Shown here piece after piece: positions 1 through 11,405 of a DNA stretch of 64,000 bases. Below the pieces are notes generated by a model. That model saw only the letters and a list, made by a program, of their open reading frames with translations, was not told the origin of the DNA and did no database searches. Location of the stretch: the NCBI GenBank assembly GCA_032718475.1, contig JAUCBJ010007700.1, positions 1 through 64,000 of the forward strand, read 5' to 3'. The stretch's first letter is position 1, and every line of letters begins with the position of its first letter. The position numbers and the translations under genes were made by a program. This stretch comes from Nemertoderma westbladi (taxonomy: Eukaryota; Xenacoelomorpha; Nemertodermatida; Nemertodermatidae).

Positions 1-105
1 AGTTGTCACTTTTTGAAATCTTAAAATATTATTATACTAAAACAACTTGATCTCACACCCTACAGTCATATTCCCTAACTTTCTTTACTTAATTTAAACT
101 TATAT
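1..105 (+). repeat. Left terminal direct repeat of the PLE (pseudo-LTR)
   Basis: Identical by eye to 3271-3375, starting agttgtcactttttgaaatc and ending in tatat. It may continue upstream of the window. Confidence 0.85.
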
Positions 106-125
106 TAATTTTTGACTGTGGATGA

Positions 126-3101
126 ATGGCGATTGTACCAAGAATTTTGTTCCTACAATTAATAAATTTAGGCTCGCAACTAATTTTGGGTCAACTTCAA
201 AGAGAATTTCTTGAAAATTGCAAGAAGCACAACGTAATACCGAAGGGTTTGAGGATTTGCTTAAAGCTTAATTTACCTGGTAATTCTATTCATTTTGAAC
301 AGGTTCGCATTAAAGCTAAAAATAATATTTTTAAAGCCGAATTAAATATTTTGGAAGTTGTTTCTCTTCATGCCGAGACGAGGCGAAGACATTTTCTTAG
401 TCTTTTTATGAAAGCTAAATCATCTGCTATCACCTATGATAATTCGAATTCAATCTTGTCCCGCGTTTATGATCACATGAAAAACACTTCTCGTACAGTG
501 AGACAGCGTCTGATAAAAAAGTGGAACAATTTAATGAATGAAACCCGCTCTGGTTCAAGCCCTAACAATGTTTTATACGATAATTTGTTGTCTCATAAAA
601 GACATAAACCTGGACCTCAGAGATCCGCACAACGTAGACTTAATTACTTAAACAGACGCAAAAAAATCGAAAATAGATTAGTTGATTCAATGTCAATGAA
701 CAAATGCGACCCTACTGTATTTGATCCTGTTGTCTATGAAGACATAGAAATCGATGACCCAGCAATTTTATTGCTCAAGAAAGGACCTTCGTTTTGCCCA
801 ATTCCTCCACATGCTGATTTGTATCAGGCGAACATAGACTTTATAAAATTTGCTTCATCTATAAGAATAAAATTTGATAATTACATGCAAGAAAAGAAGA
901 CAAATTTAGGGGTTACAGTAGTTCACAGAGAAGACGATCAGGCCGTTGAAAGTGAAACAGCACCTGATTTTCATCCACGAAAAAAACCGTGGCCCGGTAA
1001 ATCTCGTTTTTCATTGAACTCTAACAATCCGATTCTAGAACAATTTTTGAATAAGGTTAGAACTGATTTATTTGATGTATCTAAACGAATTAAAACAAAA
1101 GATAATTTAAGTAAAAGTGAGAGAATTGCTTTAACTAAATTAAAGAAAACATGTGGCACCATAGGGGGCGAAAGTGTTATTAGGATTCAAGATAAAGGTT
1201 CACAACGATTTGTTGTTCTGAAAAATTCAACATATTGTAGTAGTGTTGAACGACACTTAGAAGATAAATCTTGCTTTAAACAGCACGATTTGGATCCTTC
1301 TGTAGATTATTTAGTTAAAGTGACTCAATTTGTTTTAAAATGGAAAAATTTGAAAACAATCATTGAATGCAAGGATTGGCTCATTGGCCAGGACCCACAA
1401 CCAGGTACAGTATTTGGAAATGTGAAAACACACAAGGAAAATCATCCATTGAGGTATATTCAATCCGCCTGTGGATCAGTTACTGAGCGTTTGGGCAAGT
1501 TTGTTGAATATTATTTACACGAGTTTGGTAGCAAACATGATGCTTTTCTAAAAAATACATTTGACGTTTTGATTTGGATACGAGATATAAATGAACGTCT
1601 AGCTCCCCTTCCGCCAAACTCTAGCTTTTTGTGCCTTGATGTATCAAATTTCTTCCCTTCAGTTGATAACTGCATGGGTTTAGCGGCAGTTGAGGAAACT
1701 CTGGAACAATACAGAACAATTGTTGCAGAAGGTGACCCACCTAATGAATGCATATTAGAAGCTCTTAAAATTTGCCTTGAAAGCAATAATTGTGCTTTCA
1801 ATGGCAAACACTTCACCCAGTCTGGGGGTTCAGCTATGGGACCTTCTTATTCTTGTACCTACACCGATATATGGGGAGCCAAATTCATTGACACGGCAGT
1901 AGTGTCTTCCTATAATAACAGTCCACAAGAATACAAAAGATACCGAGACGACATTATTTCCTTTGGAATTAATTTTTCGGAAGATATTGTTACAAATTTA
2001 GTCACACATTTAAATGAGACAGTACTTCCCGGAAAGATTGTCTTTAAGTTAGAACAATTTGGTAAAGAAGTAAATTTTCTGGATTTGACTATTTTTATTG
2101 ATGACAGTGGATACATCCAAACTAAAAATTATCACAAGCCTATGGACGTACATCAGTATTTGTGTCCTTCAAGCGCACATCCTCGTTCACAGATTCAAAA
2201 CATCCCTTATGGTGTAGCTTTACGCTTGCGCAGGAATTGTAGTTTAGATTCAGATCTTTTTTCTAGTCTCATTGAGTATGGTTCTGCATTTGTCGCGAGA
2301 GGCTGGAATGAGAAAATTGTTGCTCAACAATTTGCTTCTGCAGCAGTCAGTACGCAGTTTCAAGCCCTTAAAGTAAAAAAAGACAAGCCTAGAAAGAATA
2401 AAAAGAAACAACTTTTCTATGTACACAATAATGACCCTCTATTACCTAACCCCAAGGTGATTATTTCAAAACATTCCACAATTCTAGATGAACATTCAAT
2501 GACAAAATCTTTTTGGAATAGTCATAAATTGGAAGTTGTAACTCGCCGCGCACCAACCTTAAAGAATATCCTTGCGCCATCCAGACTGAGGTGTACAAGG
2601 GAACTATCACCTTGTGATTTTCTAGGAGTTCATAAATGTGACAGAGCGGCATGTGTCCCCTGTAAAGTATTATTACCTTTAAAATATGTCAGCTCAACAA
2701 CTAACAAAAGCCACAGGGTTTATATAAAGAATGATTTATCTTGCAATGCTAAAAATGTTATTTATGTGGTGACTTGCCTTAAATGTAACTTATTTGGTAT
2801 CGGTTCAACAGAGGACTTAAAGCCTAGGATAGCCAACTACAAGACAAAGATAATTAATGACAAACCATCGACTGCCATCGACAGACATTTTACTACCTCG
2901 GGTCATTCTTACAATGCACACTTCAGAATTACACCATTTGATTGTCTACCGATCTCAGCAAACAAAAAACAGAACCGACAAAAACTCAGAATTAAAGAGG
3001 GAGAATGGCAGTGCCGGTTGGAAACTTTACAACCAATGGGTTTGAATGTTCTCAACGAGGCGGTGATCAATAACTTTGGACTTGATGTTTTCAATCCTTA
3101 A
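126..3101 (+). CDS. PLE polyprotein: reverse transcriptase plus GIY-YIG-like endonuclease
   Basis: A 991-aa protein that copies the element's RNA and nicks the target DNA. The N-terminus has the PLE-type IPKGLRI motif. The reverse transcriptase core runs from about residue 430 to 690: KTHKENHPLR near 434, motif A with LDVSNFFPSVD (Asp505), a motif B-like GGSAMGPS, RYRDD with the catalytic Asp608-Asp609, and NFLDLTIF. A Cys-rich linker (CDFLGVHKC...CVPC, about 830-847) precedes the endonuclease region (about 875-985), which shows VIYVV, then GIGST with a downstream Arg, and a late Glu in the KEGEWQ stretch. The canonical YIG is read here as GIG. The frame is open end to end, so it may still be functional. 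The first ATG, 15 bases after the visible repeat region, is used as start; the true start is not proven. Confidence 0.88.
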   Translation: MAIVPRILFLQLINLGSQLILGQLQREFLENCKKHNVIPKGLRICLKLNLPGNSIHFEQVRIKAKNNIFKAELNILEVVSLHAETRRRHFLSLFMKAKSSAITYDNSNSILSRVYDHMKNTSRTVRQRLIKKWNNLMNETRSGSSPNNVLYDNLLSHKRHKPGPQRSAQRRLNYLNRRKKIENRLVDSMSMNKCDPTVFDPVVYEDIEIDDPAILLLKKGPSFCPIPPHADLYQANIDFIKFASSIRIKFDNYMQEKKTNLGVTVVHREDDQAVESETAPDFHPRKKPWPGKSRFSLNSNNPILEQFLNKVRTDLFDVSKRIKTKDNLSKSERIALTKLKKTCGTIGGESVIRIQDKGSQRFVVLKNSTYCSSVERHLEDKSCFKQHDLDPSVDYLVKVTQFVLKWKNLKTIIECKDWLIGQDPQPGTVFGNVKTHKENHPLRYIQSACGSVTERLGKFVEYYLHEFGSKHDAFLKNTFDVLIWIRDINERLAPLPPNSSFLCLDVSNFFPSVDNCMGLAAVEETLEQYRTIVAEGDPPNECILEALKICLESNNCAFNGKHFTQSGGSAMGPSYSCTYTDIWGAKFIDTAVVSSYNNSPQEYKRYRDDIISFGINFSEDIVTNLVTHLNETVLPGKIVFKLEQFGKEVNFLDLTIFIDDSGYIQTKNYHKPMDVHQYLCPSSAHPRSQIQNIPYGVALRLRRNCSLDSDLFSSLIEYGSAFVARGWNEKIVAQQFASAAVSTQFQALKVKKDKPRKNKKKQLFYVHNNDPLLPNPKVIISKHSTILDEHSMTKSFWNSHKLEVVTRRAPTLKNILAPSRLRCTRELSPCDFLGVHKCDRAACVPCKVLLPLKYVSSTTNKSHRVYIKNDLSCNAKNVIYVVTCLKCNLFGIGSTEDLKPRIANYKTKIINDKPSTAIDRHFTTSGHSYNAHFRITPFDCLPISANKKQNRQKLRIKEGEWQCRLETLQPMGLNVLNEAVINNFGLDVFNP

Positions 3102-3270
3102 GAATTATAAAGATTAAAGATTCACAGATTTAACAAACTCATTAGTTGCTAGGGTAGTATTATTATTTGTAGTGCATTAATTCTAGAATATCGTTTATTT
3201 GAAAAAGATAGAGAGAGCTATCGAAAGCTAATAATAATAAAAAAATAAATTTTTCGTGATTGATCATATA

Positions 3271-3402
3271 AGTTGTCACTTTTTGAAATCTTAAAATATT
3301 ATTATACTAAAACAACTTGATCTCACACCCTACAGTCATATTCCCTAACTTTCTTTACTTAATTTAAACTTATATATATATATATATATAATATATATAA
3401 CG
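3271..3402 (+). repeat. Right terminal direct repeat of the PLE followed by a (TA)n tract
   Basis: 3271-3375 repeats the first 105 bases of the window. It runs into about 25 bases of TA dinucleotides (to ~3402), possibly the tail or a microsatellite target. Confidence 0.8.
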
Positions 3403-3439
3403 TTGTGTATATTTAGAATTTATGTAGTAGATTTATTTA

Positions 3440-3762
3440 GTTTTATATGTACAAATGTTCCATAACTCTCCGTTGTAATTAGTATAATAACTCTGTCTGA
3501 TATTTAAAGCACAATATCTAAAGGAACTGTTGGTATTGCCCGGAAAGTAAACATAGTTTATGGAGATTATATAGTAAAGATCAATCGAATAATACAAGTA
3601 GCCTACATCATTCTCGGATATAGAATTGAGTCTCTCACACATAGTGGGTCATACGGCGCGCTAGACTGGCTTCCACTGTGGAAATATTTTGAGCCGGCTG
3701 TCAGAAAACACAAAACACATAAATTAACAAGTTAACCTGTTAAAGGTCAAAAAGCGCGAACA
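3440..3762 (+). mobile_element. Diverged, truncated LTR of the BEL/Pao-like family found at 16095
   Basis: Several blocks match the 3' part of the LTR at 16095-17343 in the same order: ccgttgtaattagtata, aaaggaactgtt, gatcaatcgaataatacaa, gcgcgctagactggcttc, and the end ttaaaggtcaaaaagcgcga followed by aca. The 5' part is missing, cut off near the (TA)n tract that ends the PLE. This is an old copy, clearly more diverged than the young element. Confidence 0.7.
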
Positions 3763-3922
3763 CTACCTAACCAAGAACAAGCGGACCCACAATTGTGAGT
3801 GACCGTATAACGACATTCCAACAGCACCCACTGAGGCTTCAAACTGATACAGACAGAAGTGCGGCCGTATGTGTGCGACACGAACTACTCATGGCAGAAC
3901 CATTCGTGTTAGTGCGGTTTAG

Positions 3923-4051
3923 CTGCAATACATGCGGGGAGTGTTTTTCACGCGACAAATGTATCCGCAATTTGGAGACATTGTAACTGTAATGTTTGTA
4001 AGAAATGTTTCTCAACTTCCGGTGATACAGTTAGACACGATCTTTCCCAGG
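3923..4051 (+). pseudogene. Degenerate C2H2-like zinc-finger fragment with a frameshift
   Basis: One frame reads CNTCGECFSRDKC and then stops. The next frame over continues as CNVCKKCFSTSGDTVRH, which keeps a C-x2-C-x12-H spacing typical of C2H2 fingers. The two pieces follow one another and look like one decayed zinc-finger repeat. It could equally be chance similarity in a short stretch. Confidence 0.3.
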
Positions 4052-4102
4052 TTGCATAATAAACTAGTAACTAAGTAGAGTATTGTAGTTAGTTGGATAT
4101 TT

Positions 4103-4181
4103 TATTTCACAGCACTCTCTGGAATATCAGAGTAGATTACGACCGATTACGGACCCCGGCCATTCTATATCTCTGGTTATA
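4103..4181 (+). repeat. Direct repeat, copy 1 (second copy 4283-4359)
   Basis: tatttcacagcactct through ctctggttat is repeated about 180 bases later with a 2-base length difference. Between the copies, at 4184, sits tgtaaaagcttttgcggata, which resembles the first bases of the LTR at 16095. Confidence 0.7.
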
Positions 4182-4282
4182 GTTGTAAAAGCTTTTGCGG
4201 ATAGAACAATACAGCATGCCGATAGTACTGATGAATTCAAATTGGGGTGGGGTCCAAGTTAATACATTGAATTGCGACACTA

Positions 4283-4359
4283 TATTTCACAGCACTCTGG
4301 AATATCAGAGTAGATTACGACCGATTACGGACCCCGGCCATTCTATATCTCTGGTTATA
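4283..4359 (+). repeat. Direct repeat, copy 2
   Basis: Near-identical to 4103-4181 apart from a missing CT. Confidence 0.7.
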
Positions 4360-6199
4360 ATTTTGGTTTAATTGATTATTTTAAGTATATAATTGTATGG
4401 CGCTGGAATTTAAACATTTACAATTTTCGTAGATTTGCATTATTTATAGGAGCTCGCTTAAAGTAGGATTAAAATTATTTTGCAATTGATTACTGGATGT
4501 TTTACTGACATATAAATTCGATATAATCAATAATTTTCAGTTCTGCTTGAACTATTTATTAGATATTCAAAAAATTTACTTAACTATATTTACTTCGGGA
4601 TCCCGCTCCAAAAATGTCGGGATCAGGGCCGGGATGCAATTTTCGCCGGAATCTCGGTTTTTCTGGATCGGGATCCCGTTAGAATTTAAACGGGATGAGA
4701 ATTTTCCGGGATCGCTGTCGGAATTGCAAGTTTGATTTTAATTTTTAATTTCACGAATTTTGGGATATTTTTATCACTTTATAACACACTGCCAAAATAT
4801 TAGTAAGATAAAGTTATATTACAATTAATTTAGTTAGTCATAGTCATAGTTCACAGAGGGGATTTCGCAATCTTCAACGCACCGCTGTCAACACTGCAGT
4901 TATCCAGTGGTGCACGCGCACAATAACAAAATTGAATATTACCCCCAAAATGATTCAATCGTTGTGTAAAGCTTGCAAATTCATGTTGAAATTCGTTGTT
5001 ATTACTTTGTTTCCTCGGCATAAATTCACCGAAAATACTTCCAATAGATGGATATTACGTTGTTAAAACGATGGCCGTTGGGGACCATCGTAAACTAAAA
5101 TACATAGATAATTGGTTCCATGATAGATAAATTGGCGCCAACTAATCTAGCGAGGTATTGTTAAACAACCTCTGTTACGATTTTCTACAGTGACGAGGCC
5201 GCAAACCTTTCATTGTAAAGTTCCAGTATTCCCCGAATCAAACTCGCAGTACCCATCGATGTTGGTAGGGATAGCGGCCCAAATGTTCTTAGTAGCTACC
5301 GGTGCATCTGTTACATCTATTGTATTTGGATCTAATTTAGGTACCCAATTATATTCCTACGTTCACTCCTAAGGCGCTCCACTCCCCTAAGCACTGTAGC
5401 TGCTGCATTCGGTATTACAGTCAGCCAAACCCAGAAAGTATTAAAGGCCCCAAAATGTTGAAGTTTGTGTCATTAAATTGAATTATTAATTGAAATAGAA
5501 GCTTGAAAATTCAATAATAAAGAGTTAATTGTATTTATTTTTGAATCAAGCACGTTAACCCTATTCCACCTGGGGTTGGGCAGAATCTGCTCAACACTTT
5601 TTATTTTTAGAAATTCATCATGATGATTTTTATGTATTATTATGAAATTCATTGACTTTTCCTAGAATTTAATTGGCTTTCTGATGGTAACAAAATATTT
5701 TTTTCATCATTTATACTGTTTGTGCTATGGTGTGTTTTTCATATCATAGTCACATTTTTTTATTATAATATCTTTATTAGCCTAACTGGTAGAAAAGATA
5801 ATCCCTGGTTGGATAGTTCCCCTGGTGAACAAGCTAGAATACAACCAATTACGGTCCAGGACATTCACTTGGCTGGGTTGTAAAGTTAAATTCAAACACG
5901 AGATTGTCGACTGCTTGGATTAGTACACATCAATCACATTATTTTTTAATAACAAAATACTAAACTGACAGATAAGCAAGCAATAAGTCTACTAGGATAA
6001 AACAACAACCACCATTGAAACCAGTATATTCCTAATGTAATACAGCAGACATAATCAGAGGTGAATAAATCTATTCAATAACAGCACCCCTGCAAGCAAA
6101 ATTTTCACTTGGGATGTCTGGCAGAGTTAGGCAGACAGTGGTGTTGGGAGGAGTATGTATAGTATTATCTCATCTTTTTACTATAACTCTAACTTTTAC

Positions 6200-7833
6200 T
6201 AAAAATTGTCATATATTTTCTTATACAATATAGGCTTAGCTATTGTGCAGTTTATTAACGGTATCATTTAGTGTATGGCGGGAGGCTTAGGGTTAGGGTT
6301 GCGACACATACCTGTATGTTTAGCATGTATTTATATTTGTTTGTGTTTGTGTGTTTGTTGTTCTTCGATGACCCTAGGGGTCGAGAAGTATATTTTGGGC
6401 TAAATGTCCTGATTCTATATATTTTTTATTGGGGGTATAAGACTCCTGTTCTTCCTTTGATTTAATTTAATATATACATACCAACCCCCTGTTAGTCAGT
6501 ATGTCGTTAACATCAATTATCATCTTATGAAAGTGGAGCACAATTCCGACATTACTGCAAATCATAAAATCTTATATAAATTTTGTACTGTGTGTGTGCC
6601 CTAGCACTCTACCAGTTTTACATTGGTAACATATTTACTTACCGTAGGCCTATAGGGTTCTTGTGTTCTGTGGTCTGACTTCTGTTTGGGCAAGGTGGTA
6701 ACAGAGTTGATGGTGCGATTATATTAGGTCATTGGTGCATTATAGATAGGCTTGGCTAATTCCCTGTCCAGCTGACGAGGTGTCGAGGATTAGCGCGTAC
6801 TGGTCCAAGACACCGAAACGCAACCATATTTTTCACAAATTAATTATTTTTGCCTCAGTCATACCCCTTTCACGGCGAAAAATTGTCATATGTTTTCTTA
6901 TACAATATAGGCTTAGCTATTGTGCAGTTTATTAACGGTATCATTTAGTGTATGGCGGGTAGGCTTAGGGTTAGGGTTGCGACACATACCTGTATGTTTA
7001 GCATGTATTTATATTTGTTTGTGTTTGTGTGTTTGTTGTTCTTCGATGACCCTAGGGGTCGAGAAGTATATTTTGGGCTAAATGTCCTGATTCTATATAT
7101 TTTTTATTGGGGGTATAAGACTCCTGTTCTTCCTTTGATTTAATTTAATATATACATACCAACCCCCTGTTAGTCAGTATGTCGTTAACATCAATTATCA
7201 TCTTATGAAAGTGGAGCACAATTCCGACATTACTGCAAATCATAAAATCTTATATAAATTTTGTACTGTGTGTGTGCCCTAGCACTCTACCAGTTTTACA
7301 TTGGTAACATATTTACTTACCGTAGGCCTATAGGGTTCTTGTGTTCTGTGGTCTGACTTCTGTTTGGGCAAGGTGGTAACAGAGTTGATGGTGCGATTAT
7401 ATTAGGTCATTGGTGCATTATAGATAGGTTTGGCTAATTCCCTGTCCAGCTGACGAGGTGTCGAGGATTAGCGCGTACTGGTCCAAGACACCGAAACGCA
7501 ACCATATTTTTCACAAATTAATTATTTTTGCCTCAGTCATACCCCTTTCACGGCGAAAAATTGTCATATGTTTTCTTATACAATATAGGCTTAGCTATTG
7601 TGCAGTTTATTAACGGTATCATTTAGTGTATGGCGGGTAGGCTTAGGGTTAGGGTTGCGACACATACCTGTATGTTTAGCATGTATTTATATTTGTTTGT
7701 GTTTGTGTGTTTGTTGTTCTTCGATGACCCTAGGGGTCGAGAAGTATATTTTGGGCTAAATGTCCTGATTCTATATTGTTTATTGGGGGTATAAGACTCC
7801 TGTTCTTCCTTTGATTTAATTTAATATTACTAT
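6200..7833 (+). repeat. Satellite array, segment 1 (~678-bp monomers)
   Basis: About 2.4 head-to-tail monomers. The landmark cacggcg recurs at 6871 and 7549 (period 678). Each monomer includes cttagggttagggttgcgac, with two TTAGGG units, and the AT run tttaatttaatat. Short ORFs repeated with each monomer are by-products of the repeat. This segment differs slightly from the later ones (gcgaaaaattg here, gcgacaaaattg later). It breaks off in tttaatttaatat at the relic that follows. Confidence 0.92.
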
Positions 7834-10800
7834 AACTAGAAAGCCAGCAAGCTGGCTTTAAACAAACCTGCCCCTCAAACCAGTACCGCAGTACCCTGAG
7901 TGAGCGAAAATGAAAACACGATAATTGCCTTCAACGTCTACTGCTATATTACAGTCTGAGCACGTCTAGTAACTCAGTATTAACTGCTAGCCTAGTAATT
8001 AATTACCGGTACTGCTACTCAGTGTAGCGTGATATATATAATATTAGAATACCGGTATGCTTATAGTATATATAACGATTATTACAGACTAGGTTTATCA
8101 CCGAATACCGGTATAATTTTAGCACAAATATATATAAATATATAATAGGCCTATCGGGAATACCGGTATACAGCTTACAGTTTTGTAGTATATAATTATA
8201 ATTCTGGACTAGAATTAATTACAAGTACCGGTATAATTTCAGCCTAAATTTATAGAAATAAAGATAATAGGCCTATCGTAAATACCGGTATATCAATTAT
8301 TTTAAATAATTGAGTTTCTGAATTTTAGGTTACTTGGTTACTTTACTTACTTTATTACCGTTTTTGAGCAGTAGACCAACTGATATGGAGACCTAATGGT
8401 TGTATGGTAGGCCTACTATTTATAAATCGTTAGATTTGATTTATAATATATATATACCCGTTTTAATGGGTTTAGTCAATGTTTGAAATAAATGTTATTA
8501 TTTCTGGGGAGTAATCACTACACAAAGCGGTGCGCTTTCAGTGAAGTGTTACTTATAGGACACTAAAACAAATAATTCTAATTTACCTAAGTTACTTAAT
8601 ACTACAAATTACGTACAATTCGGGTGAGATTACAATCTCTAAATAAACACAAAAATTTACAAAAAACACAAAATACGAATTTTCAGGGTAATTTTACAAG
8701 AAGTCTACAAACCAGCCTAACAAAGGGTTAGAAATCTGGTTATTACAACGGACAGGGTTCTACGGTATTTGAAATAATAAGTAGTAGTAAATACACTGCG
8801 TTGTCCAGATAGGAAAATACCACCGCCTGACGACCTATAGCCGTATCGCTATAGGTTCTACGTTATGTATCACGGAGTGTTCCTACCTAGAAGTTAATAG
8901 AGCTAATCGAACGTGCCTATCAACCACTTTACAACACAAATATAATGCCTACACTAATTACTTTCGGAAAGCACTGTACACTAAACCCTAAATTAGGTAC
9001 GAGTACTTGTATAACAGATAATCAGTAGTTAAATATACTTGAACAGCTAAAAGAACCACGGCATCTGCTGGAGTGACCGGTGCACAAATCACCAGTCTTT
9101 ACCTACGCCAAGCAGCCCGTGTAGTACCGGGGTTAATTTAACTATAACGGTATGTATAACAAACACAATTACTGTAGGAACAAACTTGGGGAATATGAAT
9201 GTTGCGAATAATCGCATAAACTCTGAATAATAAATATTACGCTACGCGTACAAACTACTCAAACAAAATGCAGACCGAACACTGACAGACTACTATCAAG
9301 CCTAAACAAACTACGGTATATGCAGACTCCGAAATAATTAGGTAGTATGCGTTCTAACCCAGTAGTACGACTTATTCTTTAGTTGGGGGTTTACCTTACA
9401 GCATTCGCTGCCCCTACTTCCTAACCGTTCTTTATCGGACAAGTGATCTACACACGCTGCAATCCGTTCAGATCTAATAACAGCCAGACAACTATCCAGC
9501 CTACAAATTATCTAAATAAATATTATACGCTACCCGTACAGACTTACACAAACAAAGTACAGACTAAACGATGGCAGACTACTCTCAAGCCTAAATAAAC
9601 TACAGGACATGCAGACTCCGAAATGATTAGGTAGTATGCGTTCTAACCCAGTAGTACGACTTATTCTTTAGTTGGGGGTTTACCTTACAGTATTTGCTGC
9701 CCCTACTTCCTAACCGTTCTTTATCGGACAGGTGATCTACACACACTGCAATCCGTTCAGACCTAACAGCAATCAGACAACAGCTCAGCCTACAAATTGT
9801 CTGTACAATCTGATCAGGCTTACACGCCTTCTGTTCAATACTGGCCTACAAACAAATAAAACCGACAGAAACAAGTAAAATCTCAATAAAAAACCAGGGC
9901 GGCCGTTCCCTGATTAAGTACTAAGACCTACCGGTATATAACTATCAAATTCGAATAATACTAATGTACTTATACTGGAAGTACCGGTTAGGACAGTTGG
10001 GCCTACGGACCTACAGAAGTACCGGTTCTGGCAGTTGGACCTACGGACCTACAGCAGTACCGGTTCTGGCAGTTGGGCCTACTGACCTACAGAAGTACCG
10101 GTTCAGGTTTACCGGTCAACCGGTACTTTCAACTTTATTGCTTACTGCAATAAAGAAGCTATATCCGTTATTGTTCGCGCTTTCAGACCTTTGGCAGTTT
10201 AATCCGCCAAATTAAGATGTCTTCTAGATATTAAATCGCTTTTTAGCCTATGACAAGTATTTGATTCACTACACTAGTCGAAACCAATCTGTGCGCGATC
10301 ATTCACCCGCTGGATATTCCCGGGAGATTGGGTTCGACGGTTTAATTTTATTGCTATGTAAGCCTAATGTATTATTCGACTGACAGTATTATATAATCTC
10401 TGACAATATTATTCACCTTCGGGAATATTAACAGTTCCTTTAGGACGTGGCGCTTTATCTATATAAACAGAGTTATGACTTAAACTACTCACAACGATAT
10501 GGCTTAATTATAATTCACATATATGGCGCATTCTTTAGGAATTGCTTCTTTAACAGACTCACTCATACACAATGCTGCACAATACTGCACACTAATCTGC
10601 CAATCTTCACTGATTTTAGTCACATATAAAAGGAACACAGACTGACTCATGTAGGGTCTATCAAATAACATTAGATTCACTTCAAACCACTTTAACATAA
10701 GTCACAATCGTTATTGGTAACCTTTCTCTCTTACCTTCGGTATATCAAGAATATTGGGTTTTCGGGGTTATTTCTCGTTATTCCAATATAATAATTCATC

Positions 10801-11405
10801 AACAAATATAATGAATAACCGACAACAAATAACAGTATACAGTATCGATTGAGCAGGTAATTTTAGCAGTTTCAGCAGTTATACGTCAGTTATTAAAAGC
10901 CGTGTGTGCCGTGTGTCAGCAGTATTCACAGATCAGTGATTACGAAATTGCAGTTAAAGGATATATGTCCTTATAATTAAACCTACTAGTGTTGAGCTAA
11001 AAAGCAGAAAGCACAAAACACTACAAAGCCGTTCTTTCGTGGCTTTGAAAAACTCGTGACTACTACTCTATACGAGGATACCAACTACCCTTATTCCACG
11101 AAGCTCCCGTTCAACACAGAGAAAGAGCAGTGAGATAGGAAAATTTCAGTTCAGTAGCTCTGTGATAGGTCAAAATCAAGGCTAACTCAAATTCTATTGG
11201 GAGATACAAAAACAAGGCTATGACGCAACCTTCCTAGGCTGGTTGGCCGATTAAACAGAGCCCAGATACCTGCGTACAGCAAATCAGCCAATAAGCTGGT
11301 AGCTTGCGCTATTCGAGTTATAGATCCCCTTTTAGAGTATTCAGCGACTGGGGGGGAACTGGTTAGCAAGGCAAACGAATCAGTTATCCCACAAAAGCTT
11401 TTACA
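7834..11405 (-). mobile_element. Reverse-orientation BEL/Pao-like relic: one LTR plus leader, no coding region
   Basis: Read on the minus strand this is a complete LTR (11405 to 10172) followed by the leader up to the point where gag begins in the element at 16095. Matching landmarks include the LTR start tgtaaaagcttttgtgggat, the leader hairpin (10133-10155), the ~60-bp aaccggtacttctgtagg repeats and the spaced TACCGGTA palindromes (about 8004-8290). Divergence from the young copy is substantial. The inner end lies at a satellite position that does not match the LTR end, and no TSD can be paired, so a deletion or rearrangement followed insertion. Confidence 0.82.
10172..11405 (-). repeat. 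LTR of the minus-strand relic (about 1234 bp)
   Basis: Starts TGT at 11405 and ends ACA at 10172 on the minus strand. Blocks such as gcgccacgtcctaaaggaac and gggaatatccagcgggtgaa (minus strand) match the LTR at 16095-17343. The bases outside the 11405 end are gcgat followed by ordinary satellite. Confidence 0.8.

Larger units (their letters stand above)
1..3375 (+). mobile_element. Penelope-like retroelement (PLE) with terminal direct repeats
   Basis: One long ORF encodes reverse transcriptase followed by a GIY-YIG-like endonuclease, the arrangement that defines PLEs. The first ~105 bases of the window recur exactly at 3271-3375, bracketing the ORF like the pseudo-LTRs of PLEs. The left copy starts at the window edge, so the element may extend further left. 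A (TA)n tract follows the right copy. No stop or frameshift interrupts the ORF, which points to a young copy. Beyond it lies an old LTR fragment of another family. Confidence 0.88.
3763..6199. other. Non-coding stretch with relics; no convincing gene
   Basis: Only short, unconvincing ORFs. It contains a degenerate Cys-rich fragment (3923-4051), a 79-bp direct repeat pair (4103 and 4283) and a patch with several cgggatcccg-like motifs at about 4583-4735. The ~60-codon open stretch at 5190-5372 is not recognised. 5480-6199 is AT-rich and I see nothing in it. Confidence 0.6.

Noticed and set aside
1-3375. LTR retrotransposon with 105-bp LTRs
   Set aside because: The enzyme is PLE-type (RYRDD reverse transcriptase with a GIY-YIG-like endonuclease and no integrase or gag), so the repeats are PLE pseudo-LTRs.
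5190-5372. 60-codon ORF with a hydrophobic stretch
   Set aside because: Too short and without any recognised motif; surrounding sequence is non-coding.
6271-7143. Recurring 64-codon ORFs in every satellite monomer
   Set aside because: They recur because the monomer recurs; low-complexity, no selection evident, and they would be transcribed only by chance.
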